Source: Sporolactobacillus mangiferae (lineage in GTDB: Bacteria; Bacillota; Bacilli; Bacillales; Sporolactobacillaceae). From it: DNA of 64,000 nucleotides. Within the stretch, counting starts at the first letter, position 1. Every line of letters starts with the position of its first letter. Shown piece after piece: positions 8,360-18,424 of the stretch. The stretch lies in NCBI RefSeq assembly GCF_023336505.1, contig NZ_JAMAST010000001.1, positions 1 to 64,000 on the forward strand, read 5' to 3'. The position numbers and the translations under genes were made by a program. Below the pieces are notes generated by a model. It was not told the DNA's origin. It saw nothing but the letters and a program-made list of their open reading frames with translations, and ran no database searches.

Positions 8360-9095
8360 TCAATGGTTCAGTGAATTCATGGAAGCATTTTTCTCCGGAA
8401 TGCCGATATAGCTTAGATCCGAAATGCCGCTGAAATAGTGCTGCTCGATGAAATGGTTATCATCACCTGGAAAAAGAGAAAACATAGGCTCAGAATTGAG
8501 TGCAAAGCAATAATTTAAACCCTGACTTTCCTTTAACTGGAGAAGAAATGGCAAAGCGGCACGCATGCAAGACGAATTAGCCTCCTCATCGGGAACCGAT
8601 ATAAGCAGTAAATTCTCTGAAAATCCGACCGCACAGGCAGATTCAATCAAAGACATATGAAGTGCAAGTCCGCATTTCATATCCATCGTCCCTATTTCGA
8701 ATAGCCAATGACCAGATTGAAGATCCTCACGAATCACCTTGAGAAGCTTGTCCTGCTCTTGATAAAAACATTCAGTCAGTCGTTTGACATCAAATGCGAG
8801 ATACTTCCATTTTCCATATTATTCCACCCCGGCTACGTCAAAATGGCTGAATAAGATGACCGTCTGATCTGTTGGCTGGCGCACGCACAAATGCCGATAC
8901 AAATGAACGTCCGTCTCCTGTCAGCACCTCATTTAGATCATCCGGATGCTCACGGAAGTAATTCAGCACTCCCGGCTTTTGCAGCAAAAATTGAGGAAAT
9001 GCTTTCTCCGCAAGTGAACCAGAAATACTGGGGACACGTACTAAATCACATAACAATTCGCGCAGTGCCTCTTTTGTCTGCCACTCACTCATCAT
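8360..9095 (-). pseudogene. Decayed rocB-like M20-family peptidase
   Basis: Read from 9095 down, the N-terminus matches the arginine-utilisation protein RocB (ALRELLCDLVRVPSISG; DGRSFVSAFV). A frameshift near 8850 is then needed to continue through LFSHFDVAGVE, followed by an in-frame stop, YGKWKYLAFD, and the metal-site region GTMDMKCGLALH..SVPDEEANSS..NSEPMFSLFPGD. The frame then jumps directly to a distal piece (YFSGISDLSYIG), so roughly 200 internal codons and the C-terminus are missing. RocB is normally about 540 residues. Frameshift, nonsense codon and deletion together mean this is dead. GGAGG precedes the old ATG. Confidence 0.8.
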
Positions 9096-9252
9096 AATAC
9101 CCCCCTCCTCGCATAAATTCTAAATGATTCTTTATTATACAATGAAGAACATCTATTGAAGCTTTTATGATCAGGTGTTGTCCTTAGTCTTGCAGATATT
9201 AAAAAATATTTTCATTGCTGTGCGAGTTATAAAAAATAAACATTCATTTTGG

Positions 9253-9299
9253 TTGACTGTATTAACAAAAACTGTTACGCTCAAATAGTTAACACAGTT
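9253..9299 (+). promoter_or_regulatory. Promoter and candidate MarR operator
   Basis: TTGACT (9253-9258), 17 nt and TACGCT (9276-9281) form a plausible promoter. AACTGT (9270-9275) and ACAGTT (9294-9299) are inverted arms overlapping the -10/start region, where an autorepressing MarR protein would bind. Confidence 0.45.
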
Positions 9300-9324
9300 A
9301 CCTGTTTGGAGAGGAGGTCCATTT

Positions 9325-9774
9325 TTGGAATCAGATTCAATCCACGCTATAATTTCTGCCTATGAAAATTTATCCGTGTATACGACTGATCAGGTGCAAG
9401 AGGCTGTTCAAAAAGTGATAAAAAAGTACGGGATTACTTTTGAACAATTTTGTTTGCTTCGTTTATTGGAATTAAAACCGGGAACAAGCCCGATTCAGAT
9501 CGCTGATTATTTTAACATCAACAAGAGCGGTGTCAGCATTCGTATCGGCCGACTCGTCGATAAAGGCTACATTGAAAAAAAAATGATCGACAATCGCAGT
9601 CACGGTCTCTATACTACTGAAGCCGGAAAAGAACTCTTTTTGAAAGGACAGCAAAAGATCCATGAACTGGTCGGGGAATGGATCAGAGAACTTGGTGAAG
9701 AGGACAGCAAAGAATTTATTCGCATCTATTGGAAAATCAATGAAATTATTAAAAAGCAGAGGGTAAACAAATGA
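9325..9774 (+). CDS. ydgG: MarR-family regulator (YdgG-like)
   Basis: 149 residues with a MarR winged helix: IADYFNINKSGVSIRIGRLVDKGYIEKK, then the DNRSHGLYTTEAGKEL wing. The TTG start at 9325 is set by GAGGAGG seven nt upstream. The gene overlaps the following MMPL exporter by 4 bp (ATGA), as in the ydgG-ydgH pair of B. subtilis, so it most likely represses its own operon until an inducing compound or lipid binds. Confidence 0.85.
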   Translation: MESDSIHAIISAYENLSVYTTDQVQEAVQKVIKKYGITFEQFCLLRLLELKPGTSPIQIADYFNINKSGVSIRIGRLVDKGYIEKKMIDNRSHGLYTTEAGKELFLKGQQKIHELVGEWIRELGEEDSKEFIRIYWKINEIIKKQRVNK

Positions 9775-12700
9775 AGCAAATTATATCATTAAGATGGGTT
9801 TTGCTCGGTGTCTGGATTGTCGGACTCGCTGCGCTTATTTTCACTTCTCCGGATATGAATGAGCTTGTAAGAAGCAAGGGCAGCTATGCCATGCCTGACA
9901 ATTATTCCACAAGCCAGGCACAGAAACTTGAAAAGGAATTCAGCGGTGACAAGGATACAACCACTTATATTGCAGTCTTTCATTCTGACAATGGGCTGAC
10001 ACAGAATGATTTGAACAAGATCGAAAAAACTCTGAAAAAAGTTAAAGACGATAAAAAGAAACTTAAAATTGAAAGCATCATTGACAGTTTTGACCACAAA
10101 GATTTGAAAGATCAGCTTTTCTCAGATAATAAGAAAACGCTGATGGCCGCTTTTCAGGTTGAAAACGTCAACCAGAACACTGTTCACCAGCTGCGCACCA
10201 GTATAGACAATAAAATCAAAACGAACGGTGTTAAAACCTATCTGACGGGGGAAAAATTAATTAACGATGACATGAACATCTCCGCGGAGACTGGTCTGCA
10301 CAGAACGGAAGGCATTACGGTTGTCTTTATTCTCATCGTGCTTCTGCTCGTCTTTCGTTCCTTAATTGCTCCTTTCATTCCGCTGTTCACAGTCGGAATC
10401 AGTTATGTTGTCGCGCAGGTTGTCGTCACTTTTCTCATCAAATATTTTAATTTTCCAGTGTCCAACTTCACCCAGATTTTCATGGTTGCCGTGATGTTCG
10501 GTATCGGAACGGACTACTGCATCCTGCTGATGAGCCGCTTTAAAGAAGAGCTGGCCAGGGGGAAAGATAGTGTTGAAGCAACGCTTGCTACTTTTAAGAC
10601 AGCAGGCACCACTGTACTGCACAGTGGCATTCCTGTATTCATTGCTTTCCTGTCGCTTTCCTTTGTCCAGTTTAATTTATACCGCAGCGCAATTGCTGTC
10701 GGCATCGGCGTCATCTTTTTACTTCTTGCCTTGTTCACGCTGCTGCCGCTCTTTATGGTCAGCTTAGGCAAGCAGCTTTTCTGGCCAATGCGGGGAGAAA
10801 TTAAAGAACCGAAAAGTGCACTTTGGGCAGGATCGGGAAAATTTGCATTTGCCCGTCCGCTCCTCACACTATTGGTTGTCGCTTTATTTACGGTACCTTC
10901 GATTATTACGTATAATGGTCAGCTTTCGTTTAATTCACCGGAAGAACTGCCGAGTCACTATGCTTCCAAACATGGTTTTGACATCATTTCAGAAGACTTT
11001 GGTGCCGGAAATCTGTCTCCGGCTACAATCTATCTGAAAAATGATGACAATATGCGTTCCACTGACTACGTGGCGCTGATTGAACGCATCTCTCTTGACT
11101 TGAAAAAAGACCCGAATGTCGACAAAGTCATGAGTGTTTCCCGCCCACTTGGCGATCGGCTGGACGATATTTATGTAACAAAGCAGGCAGATACAGTGCA
11201 TGACGGTTTGTCAAAAGCATCCGACGGAATCGGCACACTTCAGAAAAACCTGAACAGCACCAGTAAAAAAATTGATGCATCTCAGCCTCAGCTGAACGAT
11301 GCCTTGAATGGCGTTAATCAGCTGCAAAGCGGAACGAACGATACAAAAAACGGTGTACTCAAAATGCAGGACGTACTGTCACAAATCTCTGACGGCATCA
11401 AATCCGGATCCGCCGGTACCGGAGAAATCAGAGATAATGTGAAAACGGCAAAGACTCAGTTAGCCAAATTACAGTCCGGACAGAAACAGATTCAAGGCGG
11501 CTATGAAAAAGTCGAGCAGAACCTGGAGAACATTTCCCGACAGCTTGATCAGTTCTCGACAGCGTCAGGCGGGCAGCCGGCAATCGATACAACAGCGCTG
11601 GAAAAAACAATGGGCCAGATCCAGACCAGCCTGAAGGGCTATCTTGCTGCGCATCCTGAAGCGATGCAGGATCCAAATTTCCAGCAATTAGTGGCCAGTC
11701 TCCAGCAGCTCCCTGACGAGATGAATGCCATGCAAACATCGATCAAAACGGAGATCAGCAAGCAGACACAAAGTGCTCAGGCACAAGTCAAACAGCTGAA
11801 CAGCGGCATCAAGGCACTGGCAGATGCAATGAACCAGCTGAATAATCAGTCGGCTAAAATCAGCACAGGCCTCAGCGCGTTCCAGTCAGGACTGTCGAAA
11901 TTGGATGCCGGGCTTGGCCAACTCGAAGACGGACTGAATCAGGCAGCAAACGGACAGGATCAGGTCGTACAGAATACACCGCAAATCACCGATGCCTTGG
12001 CTCAGATCGCATCCGGGCAGAACCAGCTCAAAAATGGATTCAGTGATGTTCAGGATCAGATGAAAACTCTGTCAGGCGGACTCGCTAAGGGTGCGGATGG
12101 TGCCGGTCAGATCAAAGACGGTGTCAATTCAGCAAACGCGTTTATTAACAAATGGTCCAAAGTTTCTTATGGGCAGTCAGGTATTTATGTCCCCGATGAA
12201 ATTCTTGACAATAAAGACTTTAAAGACTCCCTTGATCAGTACATGAGTGATAACGGAAAAATCACCATGATTCAGGTGACGATGAAAGATGATCCTTATA
12301 CAAATGCGGGGATCGCTCGTTTTAACTCACTGAAAAAAGAGCTTCCGTCCATTCTGAAAGGAACCAAACTTGAAAACGCGCATATCGGCATCAGCGGTAT
12401 CGCCAGCTCAAACAGCGATCTTAAGCATCTGTCAAGTTCAGACTACCAACGAGCGGTCACTTTTGTCGTTATCGGTGTCTTTATCGCGCTGGTGATCATC
12501 CTGCGTTCGCTCAGTATGCCGATTTATCTGGTGGCCTCACTGCTCTTAACTTATTTCTCATCGATGGGATTTGCGGAACTGATCTTTACGAAACTGTTCC
12601 ACTATTCCGGTCTGACCTGGACGACACAATTCTTCGGCTTTATTGTCCTGGTTGCGTTGGGCATTGACTATTCAATTTTTGTCATGACGCGCTTCAATGA

Positions 12701-12995
12701 ATACGCGAATTTGGCGATTAAGAAACGGATGCTGCTGACGCTCTGGCATATGGGCAGCGTGATTTTCTCGGCTGTTCTGATTCTGAGCGGAACTTTTGCC
12801 GCGATGATGCCTTCAGGAATGCTGTCCCTTGTCCAGATAGCTACGGTCGTCATTATCGGTCTGATTCTTTATGCAGCCATTATTATTCCACTCTTCGTGC
12901 CTGTTATGGTTAAATTTTTCGGGCGCGGAAACTGGTGGCCGTTCCTGCCTAAAAAAGAAAACAGTGTTGTGAGCGATAATGAGCGAAGTCTTTGA
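9771..12995 (+). CDS. ydgH: MMPL/RND-superfamily membrane transporter (YdgH-like)
   Basis: 1074 residues in two RND-like halves. An N-terminal membrane helix and extracellular domain precede a block of five helices with the MMPL signature GIGTDYCILLMSRFKEEL. A long extracellular insert (about residues 470-800) is rich in Gln/Asn/Ser/Gly and carries repeated LxxGxxQLxxG-type heptads, a likely coiled coil. A second helix block has ALGIDYSIFVMTRFNEY. Translationally coupled to the MarR gene and followed by a strong terminator. Family members export lipids or antimicrobial compounds using proton motive force; the cargo is unknown. Confidence 0.9.
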   Translation: MKQIISLRWVLLGVWIVGLAALIFTSPDMNELVRSKGSYAMPDNYSTSQAQKLEKEFSGDKDTTTYIAVFHSDNGLTQNDLNKIEKTLKKVKDDKKKLKIESIIDSFDHKDLKDQLFSDNKKTLMAAFQVENVNQNTVHQLRTSIDNKIKTNGVKTYLTGEKLINDDMNISAETGLHRTEGITVVFILIVLLLVFRSLIAPFIPLFTVGISYVVAQVVVTFLIKYFNFPVSNFTQIFMVAVMFGIGTDYCILLMSRFKEELARGKDSVEATLATFKTAGTTVLHSGIPVFIAFLSLSFVQFNLYRSAIAVGIGVIFLLLALFTLLPLFMVSLGKQLFWPMRGEIKEPKSALWAGSGKFAFARPLLTLLVVALFTVPSIITYNGQLSFNSPEELPSHYASKHGFDIISEDFGAGNLSPATIYLKNDDNMRSTDYVALIERISLDLKKDPNVDKVMSVSRPLGDRLDDIYVTKQADTVHDGLSKASDGIGTLQKNLNSTSKKIDASQPQLNDALNGVNQLQSGTNDTKNGVLKMQDVLSQISDGIKSGSAGTGEIRDNVKTAKTQLAKLQSGQKQIQGGYEKVEQNLENISRQLDQFSTASGGQPAIDTTALEKTMGQIQTSLKGYLAAHPEAMQDPNFQQLVASLQQLPDEMNAMQTSIKTEISKQTQSAQAQVKQLNSGIKALADAMNQLNNQSAKISTGLSAFQSGLSKLDAGLGQLEDGLNQAANGQDQVVQNTPQITDALAQIASGQNQLKNGFSDVQDQMKTLSGGLAKGADGAGQIKDGVNSANAFINKWSKVSYGQSGIYVPDEILDNKDFKDSLDQYMSDNGKITMIQVTMKDDPYTNAGIARFNSLKKELPSILKGTKLENAHIGISGIASSNSDLKHLSSSDYQRAVTFVVIGVFIALVIILRSLSMPIYLVASLLLTYFSSMGFAELIFTKLFHYSGLTWTTQFFGFIVLVALGIDYSIFVMTRFNEYANLAIKKRMLLTLWHMGSVIFSAVLILSGTFAAMMPSGMLSLVQIATVVIIGLILYAAIIIPLFVPVMVKFFGRGNWWPFLPKKENSVVSDNERSL

Positions 12996-13048
12996 TCGAC
13001 ACAAGGAATCGCCAGAAGCCAGATAAAGAAAAATTAATCAATTCAAAT

Positions 13049-13096
13049 AACAATAACCGCTGTGTCCGACTGACACAGCGGTTATTGTTATTTTTT
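13049..13096 (+). terminator. Strong terminator of the marR-mmpl operon
   Basis: A perfect 18-bp stem (13049-13066 with 13072-13089) and five-base loop, followed by a T run. Confidence 0.9.
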
Positions 13097-13150
13097 ATGG
13101 ATTTCATGGTTTATACTAAATATGTTTCAGAACCATCCTTAATACCTGCA

Positions 13151-13291
13151 TCAAAATTTAAACGTTCCCGATACATAATAGTAGATTAAGGTGGCAAGAA
13201 TATCGACGGCACAGACGACTGCAATAATCGTTACGATCTTGCTTCTCCTGCCTTTCCCATCGTTCGCTTTCAATTTACTGTTCACCCGCAT
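13151..13291 (-). CDS. Small single-pass membrane protein (46 aa)
   Basis: A minus-strand frame from ATG at 13291 encodes a basic N-terminus (VNSKLKANDGKGRRSK) followed by one hydrophobic segment (IVTIIAVVCAVDILATLIYY) and a short tail. AGGGAAG lies just upstream. The positive-inside charge pattern and clean single helix make a real small membrane protein likely. I do not recognise the family. Confidence 0.55.
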   Translation of the reverse strand: MRVNSKLKANDGKGRRSKIVTIIAVVCAVDILATLIYYYVSGTFKF

Positions 13292-13452
13292 TCTTCCCTC
13301 GAAGTTCTGCATATTAAATCATTGTATCATAAACAACCTTTACAAGAATATAAGAGACTGCTGCGCATTCTCGGGTTTGTATCTTCATCGATTCATTCAT
13401 TTTCTCTAAAAACGGTTCATCAAACAGAGGTCCTGTACTTTCCTTTCATAGG

Positions 13453-13866
13453 TTATTTATCTCCATTTGACCGCAGCTTCAGCAGATAAGCAATAATTTC
13501 ACGTCTGCGGATCATGCCAATAAAGACATGGCTGTCATCCACGATTGGTACAAAATTTTGCGTCAGCGAAGTTTCCAGTATGTCTTCAATCTCGACATCA
13601 ATGGAAATCGCTTTTATATCGCGATGACGCGGCACCTCATTTAAAAGAATATGTTCTGTATCCCTGAAATTCAGATTTTCATTTTTTTTGAGACTCCATA
13701 GAATATCTCCTTCTGTCAATGTCCCTACGTACAGACCTTTTTTATTCAGCACCGGAATCGCGGAGTAGCGATAATGCTCCATCTTTTCCAGTGCCTGTCT
13801 GATCGTCCAATGATCATAGACAAATTTCACATCGCTTTTCGGTGTAATCAAAAAAGCAGCGTTCAC
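13453..13866 (-). CDS. Twin CBS-domain protein
   Basis: 137 residues made almost entirely of two CBS motifs: one around YRYSAIPVLNKKGLYVGTLTEGDILW, a second around LTQNFVPIVDDSHVFIGMIRRREII. CBS pairs bind adenine nucleotides. It differs from DarB/YkuL. The GTG start at 13866 follows AGGAG. No effector domain is fused, so it probably acts on a partner protein. Standalone gene, 96 bp downstream of the start of the MFS gene on the same strand side. Confidence 0.8.
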   Translation of the reverse strand: MNAAFLITPKSDVKFVYDHWTIRQALEKMEHYRYSAIPVLNKKGLYVGTLTEGDILWSLKKNENLNFRDTEHILLNEVPRHRDIKAISIDVEIEDILETSLTQNFVPIVDDSHVFIGMIRRREIIAYLLKLRSNGDK

Positions 13867-13962
13867 TCAGCACTCACTCCTCATATACTACATGCAGCAT
13901 GGCCCTTCAAGAAATTCGGTGTAAACGGTTACTATATGTCCCTTTTATAAAAATCTATGAAC

Positions 13963-15195
13963 TTATTTATGCGGGAGCTTTGTCCATCTCCTGATTTTTG
14001 AATCACCAGGCAGCGCGAATGAAAGAAGTCCGACAATCGGAAATATGCTACAGAGAATCATAACAAATCGAATAGAAAGTAAATCCGCTAAATTTCCGAA
14101 CAGAACTGCGCCAATCGCGCCCATGCCAAAGGCAAAGCCAATCGTCAGACCGGAGACCATCCCCAATCTTCCCGGCATCAGTTCCTGTGCATAGATAACC
14201 GTTACACTGAAGCTTGAAGTAATGATCAGGCCAATCAGGAAAAAGACGGGTGCAATAAAAGTGATCGGCAAATATGGAAGCAGCAGGGACAATGGGGCCG
14301 CGCCAATGAAGGAACCAAGAATCACAGTTTTACGACCAAAACGATCTGCAAGCGGACCGCCTAAAAAAGTACCGATCACCCCAGAAATCATAAATACAAA
14401 GATAAAGATCTGTGCAAACTGAATCGAAAGTCCATAATCATGAATGAGATAAAACTGATAAAAATTAGAAATGCAGGAAGAGTACCAGGAACGTGCAAAG
14501 ATAATTGCAACTAATAAGGTCATCGCCATCAGGACTCGCTTATGAACGAACACTTCACGATGGTTCAGCTTGCGCCGCTGCTGCTTCAGACGTATCGGTT
14601 TTTCCGGCTGATGCGCTCTGTACCAGAAGGAGACAAATAGAAGGATGATCATGCCAATAAATGCAAAGGCTGAGAAAGACAGCACGCCCTTTTGTCCAAA
14701 GGGAACAAAAAGCAATGCCGTAAGAACCGGTGCCATGGATTGACCCAGATTGCCGCCAACCTGATAAATCGACTGCGCAAGACCGCGTTTCTTACCCGCA
14801 GCCATATGTGCGACGCGCGATCCTTCCGGATGAAATATGGATGATCCGATCCCAATAAAAAAGACGGCAAACAGAGCCCAAATATAGGTCGGTGCAAATG
14901 CAAAGAGAACAAGGCCGGTCAGACTGGTCAGAATCCCCGTCGGAAGCAAAAACGGTTTGGACTTTATATCCGCATAATAGCCAAAAAAAGGCTGGATCAC
15001 TGAAGCGGTCATATTGGCAACAAAGGCAATCCAGCCAAGCTGGGCGTAGGTGAGATTCAATGTCTGCTCAAGAATCGGATTCATAGCCGGAATAACTGCC
15101 TGAATAGAATCATTAAAGAAATGGCCGCAGCCAATGGCAAAGAGAATGCCAAAATATGTATGTAGTGCAGTGTTTTTGCGCTCTGTATTCTCCAT
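13963..15195 (-). CDS. MFS transporter, fosmidomycin-resistance (Fsr) type
   Basis: 410 residues with about 12 membrane helices and strong resemblance to Fsr-type transporters (GCGHFFNDSIQAVIPAMNPIL; GIGSSIFHPEGSRVAHMAAG; QSIYQVGGNLGQSMAP; GPLADRFGRKTVILGSF). Fsr exports fosmidomycin, an inhibitor of the MEP isoprenoid pathway. This genome uses that pathway (ispG, ispH in this window), so the role is plausible, but the natural substrate is unknown. Confidence 0.85.
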   Translation of the reverse strand: MENTERKNTALHTYFGILFAIGCGHFFNDSIQAVIPAMNPILEQTLNLTYAQLGWIAFVANMTASVIQPFFGYYADIKSKPFLLPTGILTSLTGLVLFAFAPTYIWALFAVFFIGIGSSIFHPEGSRVAHMAAGKKRGLAQSIYQVGGNLGQSMAPVLTALLFVPFGQKGVLSFSAFAFIGMIILLFVSFWYRAHQPEKPIRLKQQRRKLNHREVFVHKRVLMAMTLLVAIIFARSWYSSCISNFYQFYLIHDYGLSIQFAQIFIFVFMISGVIGTFLGGPLADRFGRKTVILGSFIGAAPLSLLLPYLPITFIAPVFFLIGLIITSSFSVTVIYAQELMPGRLGMVSGLTIGFAFGMGAIGAVLFGNLADLLSIRFVMILCSIFPIVGLLSFALPGDSKIRRWTKLPHK

Positions 15196-15668
15196 TTTTC
15201 ATCCCTTAATCCTGTACCTGAATAAACAAATGGTTCAGGCAAATCAATGAAACTACAAAGCTAATTGTAACGAATAAAGTGCAATTTGAACATTGTTTTT
15301 CTGAAAAAACGAATACGTTGTTTTTTTATGAGTAAATCTGTATCTCTTTAATTAGTTATAGCATCCCGGAAGATGATCTGTCCTGCCGCATACCGGAGAA
15401 TTCGGACACACGATTCACTTCTTCAAAAGCACTCAGATCACTGAAACTATTCGCAAATAATAACGTAATTAAAAGGAATACAGGAAACGAATTCTCTTCT
15501 TTCTGGCGCGGGAATGTCAGAAGGTCCATTCCGATTATGGTCAGCTTGCTATGTCTAAAAGTAAAGCATCTGTGCATTTCTAGTTGCTTCAGAATGCGTG
15601 CTCTACTATGGAGTGAAGCTGTGCCACAGGAAAAATAATGAATGATCACAAAGAGCAGGAGCAGGAAT

Positions 15669-17324
15669 ATGAAAACAAAACGATTGAACAGTGCTACACG
15701 GTACACGGATTTTCGTGAAATGATTTATGCGAGTGCAAGGAAATTCGGTAAGAAATCTGCCTTTCAGATAAAAAAGAAAGACGGAAATTACCGATATGTA
15801 ACATATGCCCAGTTTAAAGAAGAATTTAAAGCGCTGGGCACGCATTTTCTTGATCTTGGTCTGCATGGCAGACGAATCGCAGTCATTGGAAAAAACAGCT
15901 ATGACTGGGTGCTTCACTATACATGCGCTGCAACAGTCGGTGTAGCTGTTCCAATTGATCGTGAACTCTCGCCTGAAGATATTTATCAGTTTATTGTCAG
16001 TGCCGACTGTGCGGCCATTTGTGCAGACAGTGAAATTCTTGAACAGCTGAGACCGATCCTTCGCAGCAAGCGATTGCTCCTGTCCCTGCAGGACGACCGA
16101 CCCTTCATTCCTGCGCGCGACGATACGCGCCTGGATATGCTACCTATTGCAGCGGATACAATGAGCGTTCTGCTCTTCACTTCAGGTACTTCCGGAAATC
16201 CAAAGGGTGTATGCCTCTCTCAAAAAAACATCTGTGCGAATATTTTCTCAACCTCACAAATTGTGAAGGTCACCCCCCGAGACAAGACACTCTCAATCCT
16301 GCCTCTTTGCCATACGTATGAGTGCACACTGAACTGCCTGCTCATTCTGTCGCGTGGCGCCTGCATCGCCTACGCAGACAGTCTGAATGCGATACGCCGC
16401 AACATTCTTGAATACAGGCCGACGCTTCTCATCGTCGTTCCCGCGCTGCTTCAGCTTTTAGACCAGCGGATTCACGCGGCCATTTTAAAAAATTGCCCGG
16501 CAAAATATCGCTCAAAACTCAATGGCTCCTCCATCGGCATGATGCTTCAGACTCTGCCTGTGCTTGTAAGGATGATCATTCGCAGAAAAGTAAAGAAATC
16601 ACTCGGAGGCAGAATTCACACGTTTATTGTTGGCGGAGCAGATCTTTCTCCTGCTGTAGTAGAAGATTTCCTGGCACTTGACATCCGGGCTCTGCAAGGA
16701 TACGGACTCACTGAATCCGCCCCTCTTCTGGCAGGGAATAACGATTTTTATTTCAACGCCAAATCTACCGGCGTTGCTATTCCCGGCGTAGAATTGATGA
16801 TAGACAATCCAAATGAGGCCGGTGTCGGCGAAATCCTTGCCAAAGGCGATAATATCATGCTCGGATACTATAACGCGCCGGAAGCCACGGCTAATGCTTT
16901 CTGCAACGGTTACTTCCGGACAGGTGATCTGGGCTTCATCGATAAGGATGGAGCTTTGTACATCAAAGGCCGCATGAAAAATGTGATTGTAACAGCCAAT
17001 GGAAAAAACATTTATCCTGAGGAACTGGAAGCACGGCTTCTGGAAAAGGAGACGATCAGTGAGGCTCTTATTCTTACCGGCAATGACCGCCACGGAGACA
17101 TTTGTGTGAAGGCAAAAATATTTCCTGATTTGGAGGGTGTGGCCAAAATCATCGGTCATCTTCCCACAAAAGAAGAAATACAGGCAATGATCAAATCAAT
17201 TGTCGAAGAAGTGAATAATAAAATGCCGGACTATAAACACATCCGCATGTTTGAAATTATTGAAAGGGAATTCGAAAAAACGACAACAAGGAAAATCAGA
17301 CGTTATGGCATGAATCTCACCTGA
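15669..17324 (+). CDS. AMP-dependent acyl-CoA synthetase/ligase
   Basis: About 551 residues of the ANL adenylating superfamily. Motifs in order: LLFTSGTSGNPKGVCLSQ (P-loop), LQGYGLTESAPLL (A5), GYFRTGDLGFIDKDGALYIKGRMKNVIV (A7-A8) and the catalytic lysine near the C-terminus (KTTTRKIRRY). Such enzymes activate fatty acids as acyl-AMP and transfer them to CoA. The start at 15669 (MKTKRL) follows GGAG; an ATG at 15642 is also possible. Substrate chain length not predictable. Confidence 0.85.
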   Translation: MKTKRLNSATRYTDFREMIYASARKFGKKSAFQIKKKDGNYRYVTYAQFKEEFKALGTHFLDLGLHGRRIAVIGKNSYDWVLHYTCAATVGVAVPIDRELSPEDIYQFIVSADCAAICADSEILEQLRPILRSKRLLLSLQDDRPFIPARDDTRLDMLPIAADTMSVLLFTSGTSGNPKGVCLSQKNICANIFSTSQIVKVTPRDKTLSILPLCHTYECTLNCLLILSRGACIAYADSLNAIRRNILEYRPTLLIVVPALLQLLDQRIHAAILKNCPAKYRSKLNGSSIGMMLQTLPVLVRMIIRRKVKKSLGGRIHTFIVGGADLSPAVVEDFLALDIRALQGYGLTESAPLLAGNNDFYFNAKSTGVAIPGVELMIDNPNEAGVGEILAKGDNIMLGYYNAPEATANAFCNGYFRTGDLGFIDKDGALYIKGRMKNVIVTANGKNIYPEELEARLLEKETISEALILTGNDRHGDICVKAKIFPDLEGVAKIIGHLPTKEEIQAMIKSIVEEVNNKMPDYKHIRMFEIIEREFEKTTTRKIRRYGMNLT

Positions 17325-17400
17325 GCGTGGTCGGCTGATGAGAAATGGTATTATGCCAGCCGGGAAGATCAAAGGATCATTTCCCTCTCGTTTCTTCAAC

Positions 17401-17452
17401 AGAGAACTTTTCAGCTCCCGGACGTACGCTGAAAATTTCTCTGTTTACTCTT
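17401..17452 (+). terminator. Terminator after acyl-CoA synthetase
   Basis: AGAGAACTTTTCAGC (17401-17415) pairs with GCTGAAAATTTCTCT (17428-17442), followed by a T-rich stretch. Confidence 0.7.
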
Positions 17453-17769
17453 TCGAATCCTGATTTGCATGGAGAGCACTGCTGATTTAAACGTGGTTAA
17501 GCAACTTGATACACCTGAATTTGAGAAAATCAGGCCGATGGAATGATGCCCCGTACTCCAAAATAACAGGACTTTAGGGCATGCTGTACTGTGTACTGCT
17601 CGTTGGGAAAAAATAAAGTACGCATTTTCAAATAAAAAAGAACCTCCCGGCAGTGTTTACTCGGTAACACTTACTAAGAGGTCAGAAAAACAGTCAAGCA
17701 CGGTCTGTCGGAGAACGCCAGGTGCTTTTTCTCAATTATTCCTTAAAAATCCCTTTGTAACACGTCTTA
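17453..17769. other. Intergenic region without recognised gene
   Basis: No frame with a ribosome site was found. One small imperfect hairpin (AGTGTTTACTCGGTAACACT, ~17655-17675) lies between the acyl-CoA synthetase terminator and tRNA-Pro. Confidence 0.5.
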
Positions 17770-17843
17770 TCGGAAAGACAGGATTTGAACCTGCGACCAC
17801 ATGGCCCCCAGCCATGTGCTCTACCAAGCTGAGCTACTTTCCG
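17770..17843 (-). tRNA. tRNA-Pro (anticodon GGG)
   Basis: Minus strand. Acceptor CGGAAAG/CTTTCCG, D arm GCTCAGCTTGGTAGAGC, anticodon arm CATGG-CTGGGGG-CCATG (anticodon GGG) and T arm GCAGG-TTCAAAT-CCTGT. CCA is not encoded. Confidence 0.95.
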
Positions 17844-18061
17844 GAAAAATCAAGTCCAACCTATGGCAGAAAATGGTCTGTGAATATTTTGCCATGTGCT
17901 CGAGTGCTTTGTCAAGTGGCGTCCTGAACGTATTCTTGAAACCAAAATGTATCAAAAGTGGTACACGACGTGAGCACACAGCGCTTTTACACTTTGTGTA
18001 AATTATATCACTAGATCTTGCGTTACATAAATGAAGTCTCTCTTTTTGTGTGAGAACTGTC

Positions 18062-18424
18062 TCAAATAAGCCGTTCTTCCAAGGATTCGATTGCCAATTT
18101 GAGTGCAAGTATGCGACGTTCATTCAATGTTTTTTGTGAACTGCCTTCTTTTGCTTTTTCTATTTGTTTTTCAATAGATGGGACAATACTTTGTAAAACT
18201 GCTTTAGAAGTCAGTACAGTTGTTACATCATACCAAAAGTCTTCTCCCTTCCAAGTGCTTTTGAGGCTTGCTGCGCCAATTTTTACTGCATTTCTTCTTT
18301 TTTCAACCAAGGTTATATTTGAGCCTTTTTCTGCCATGCTTTTATAAGCATTTGAAAGTTTATTAAAAGTTGATTCTAAGGATTTAATCGACAAATTTTG
18401 AATTTCTGGACTAATCGTTTTCAT
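18062..18424 (-). CDS. Hypothetical protein (~120 aa), next to tRNA-Pro
   Basis: A helical, charged protein. From the ATG at 18424 it reads MKTISPEIQNLSIKSLEST.., later SIEKQIEKAKEGSSQKTLNERR and ending ALKLAIESLEERL. The frame is open up to 18529, but neither start has a convincing ribosome site. No membrane segment or known motif. More AT-rich than the flanking genes and about 220 bp beyond a tRNA 5' end, a position where small acquired genes often sit. Function not recognised. Confidence 0.6.
   Translation of the reverse strand: MKTISPEIQNLSIKSLESTFNKLSNAYKSMAEKGSNITLVEKRRNAVKIGAASLKSTWKGEDFWYDVTTVLTSKAVLQSIVPSIEKQIEKAKEGSSQKTLNERRILALKLAIESLEERLI

Noticed and set aside
11428-11739. Antisense frame inside the MMPL gene
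   Set aside because: Shadow of the Gln/Ser-rich extracellular insert; no ribosome site.
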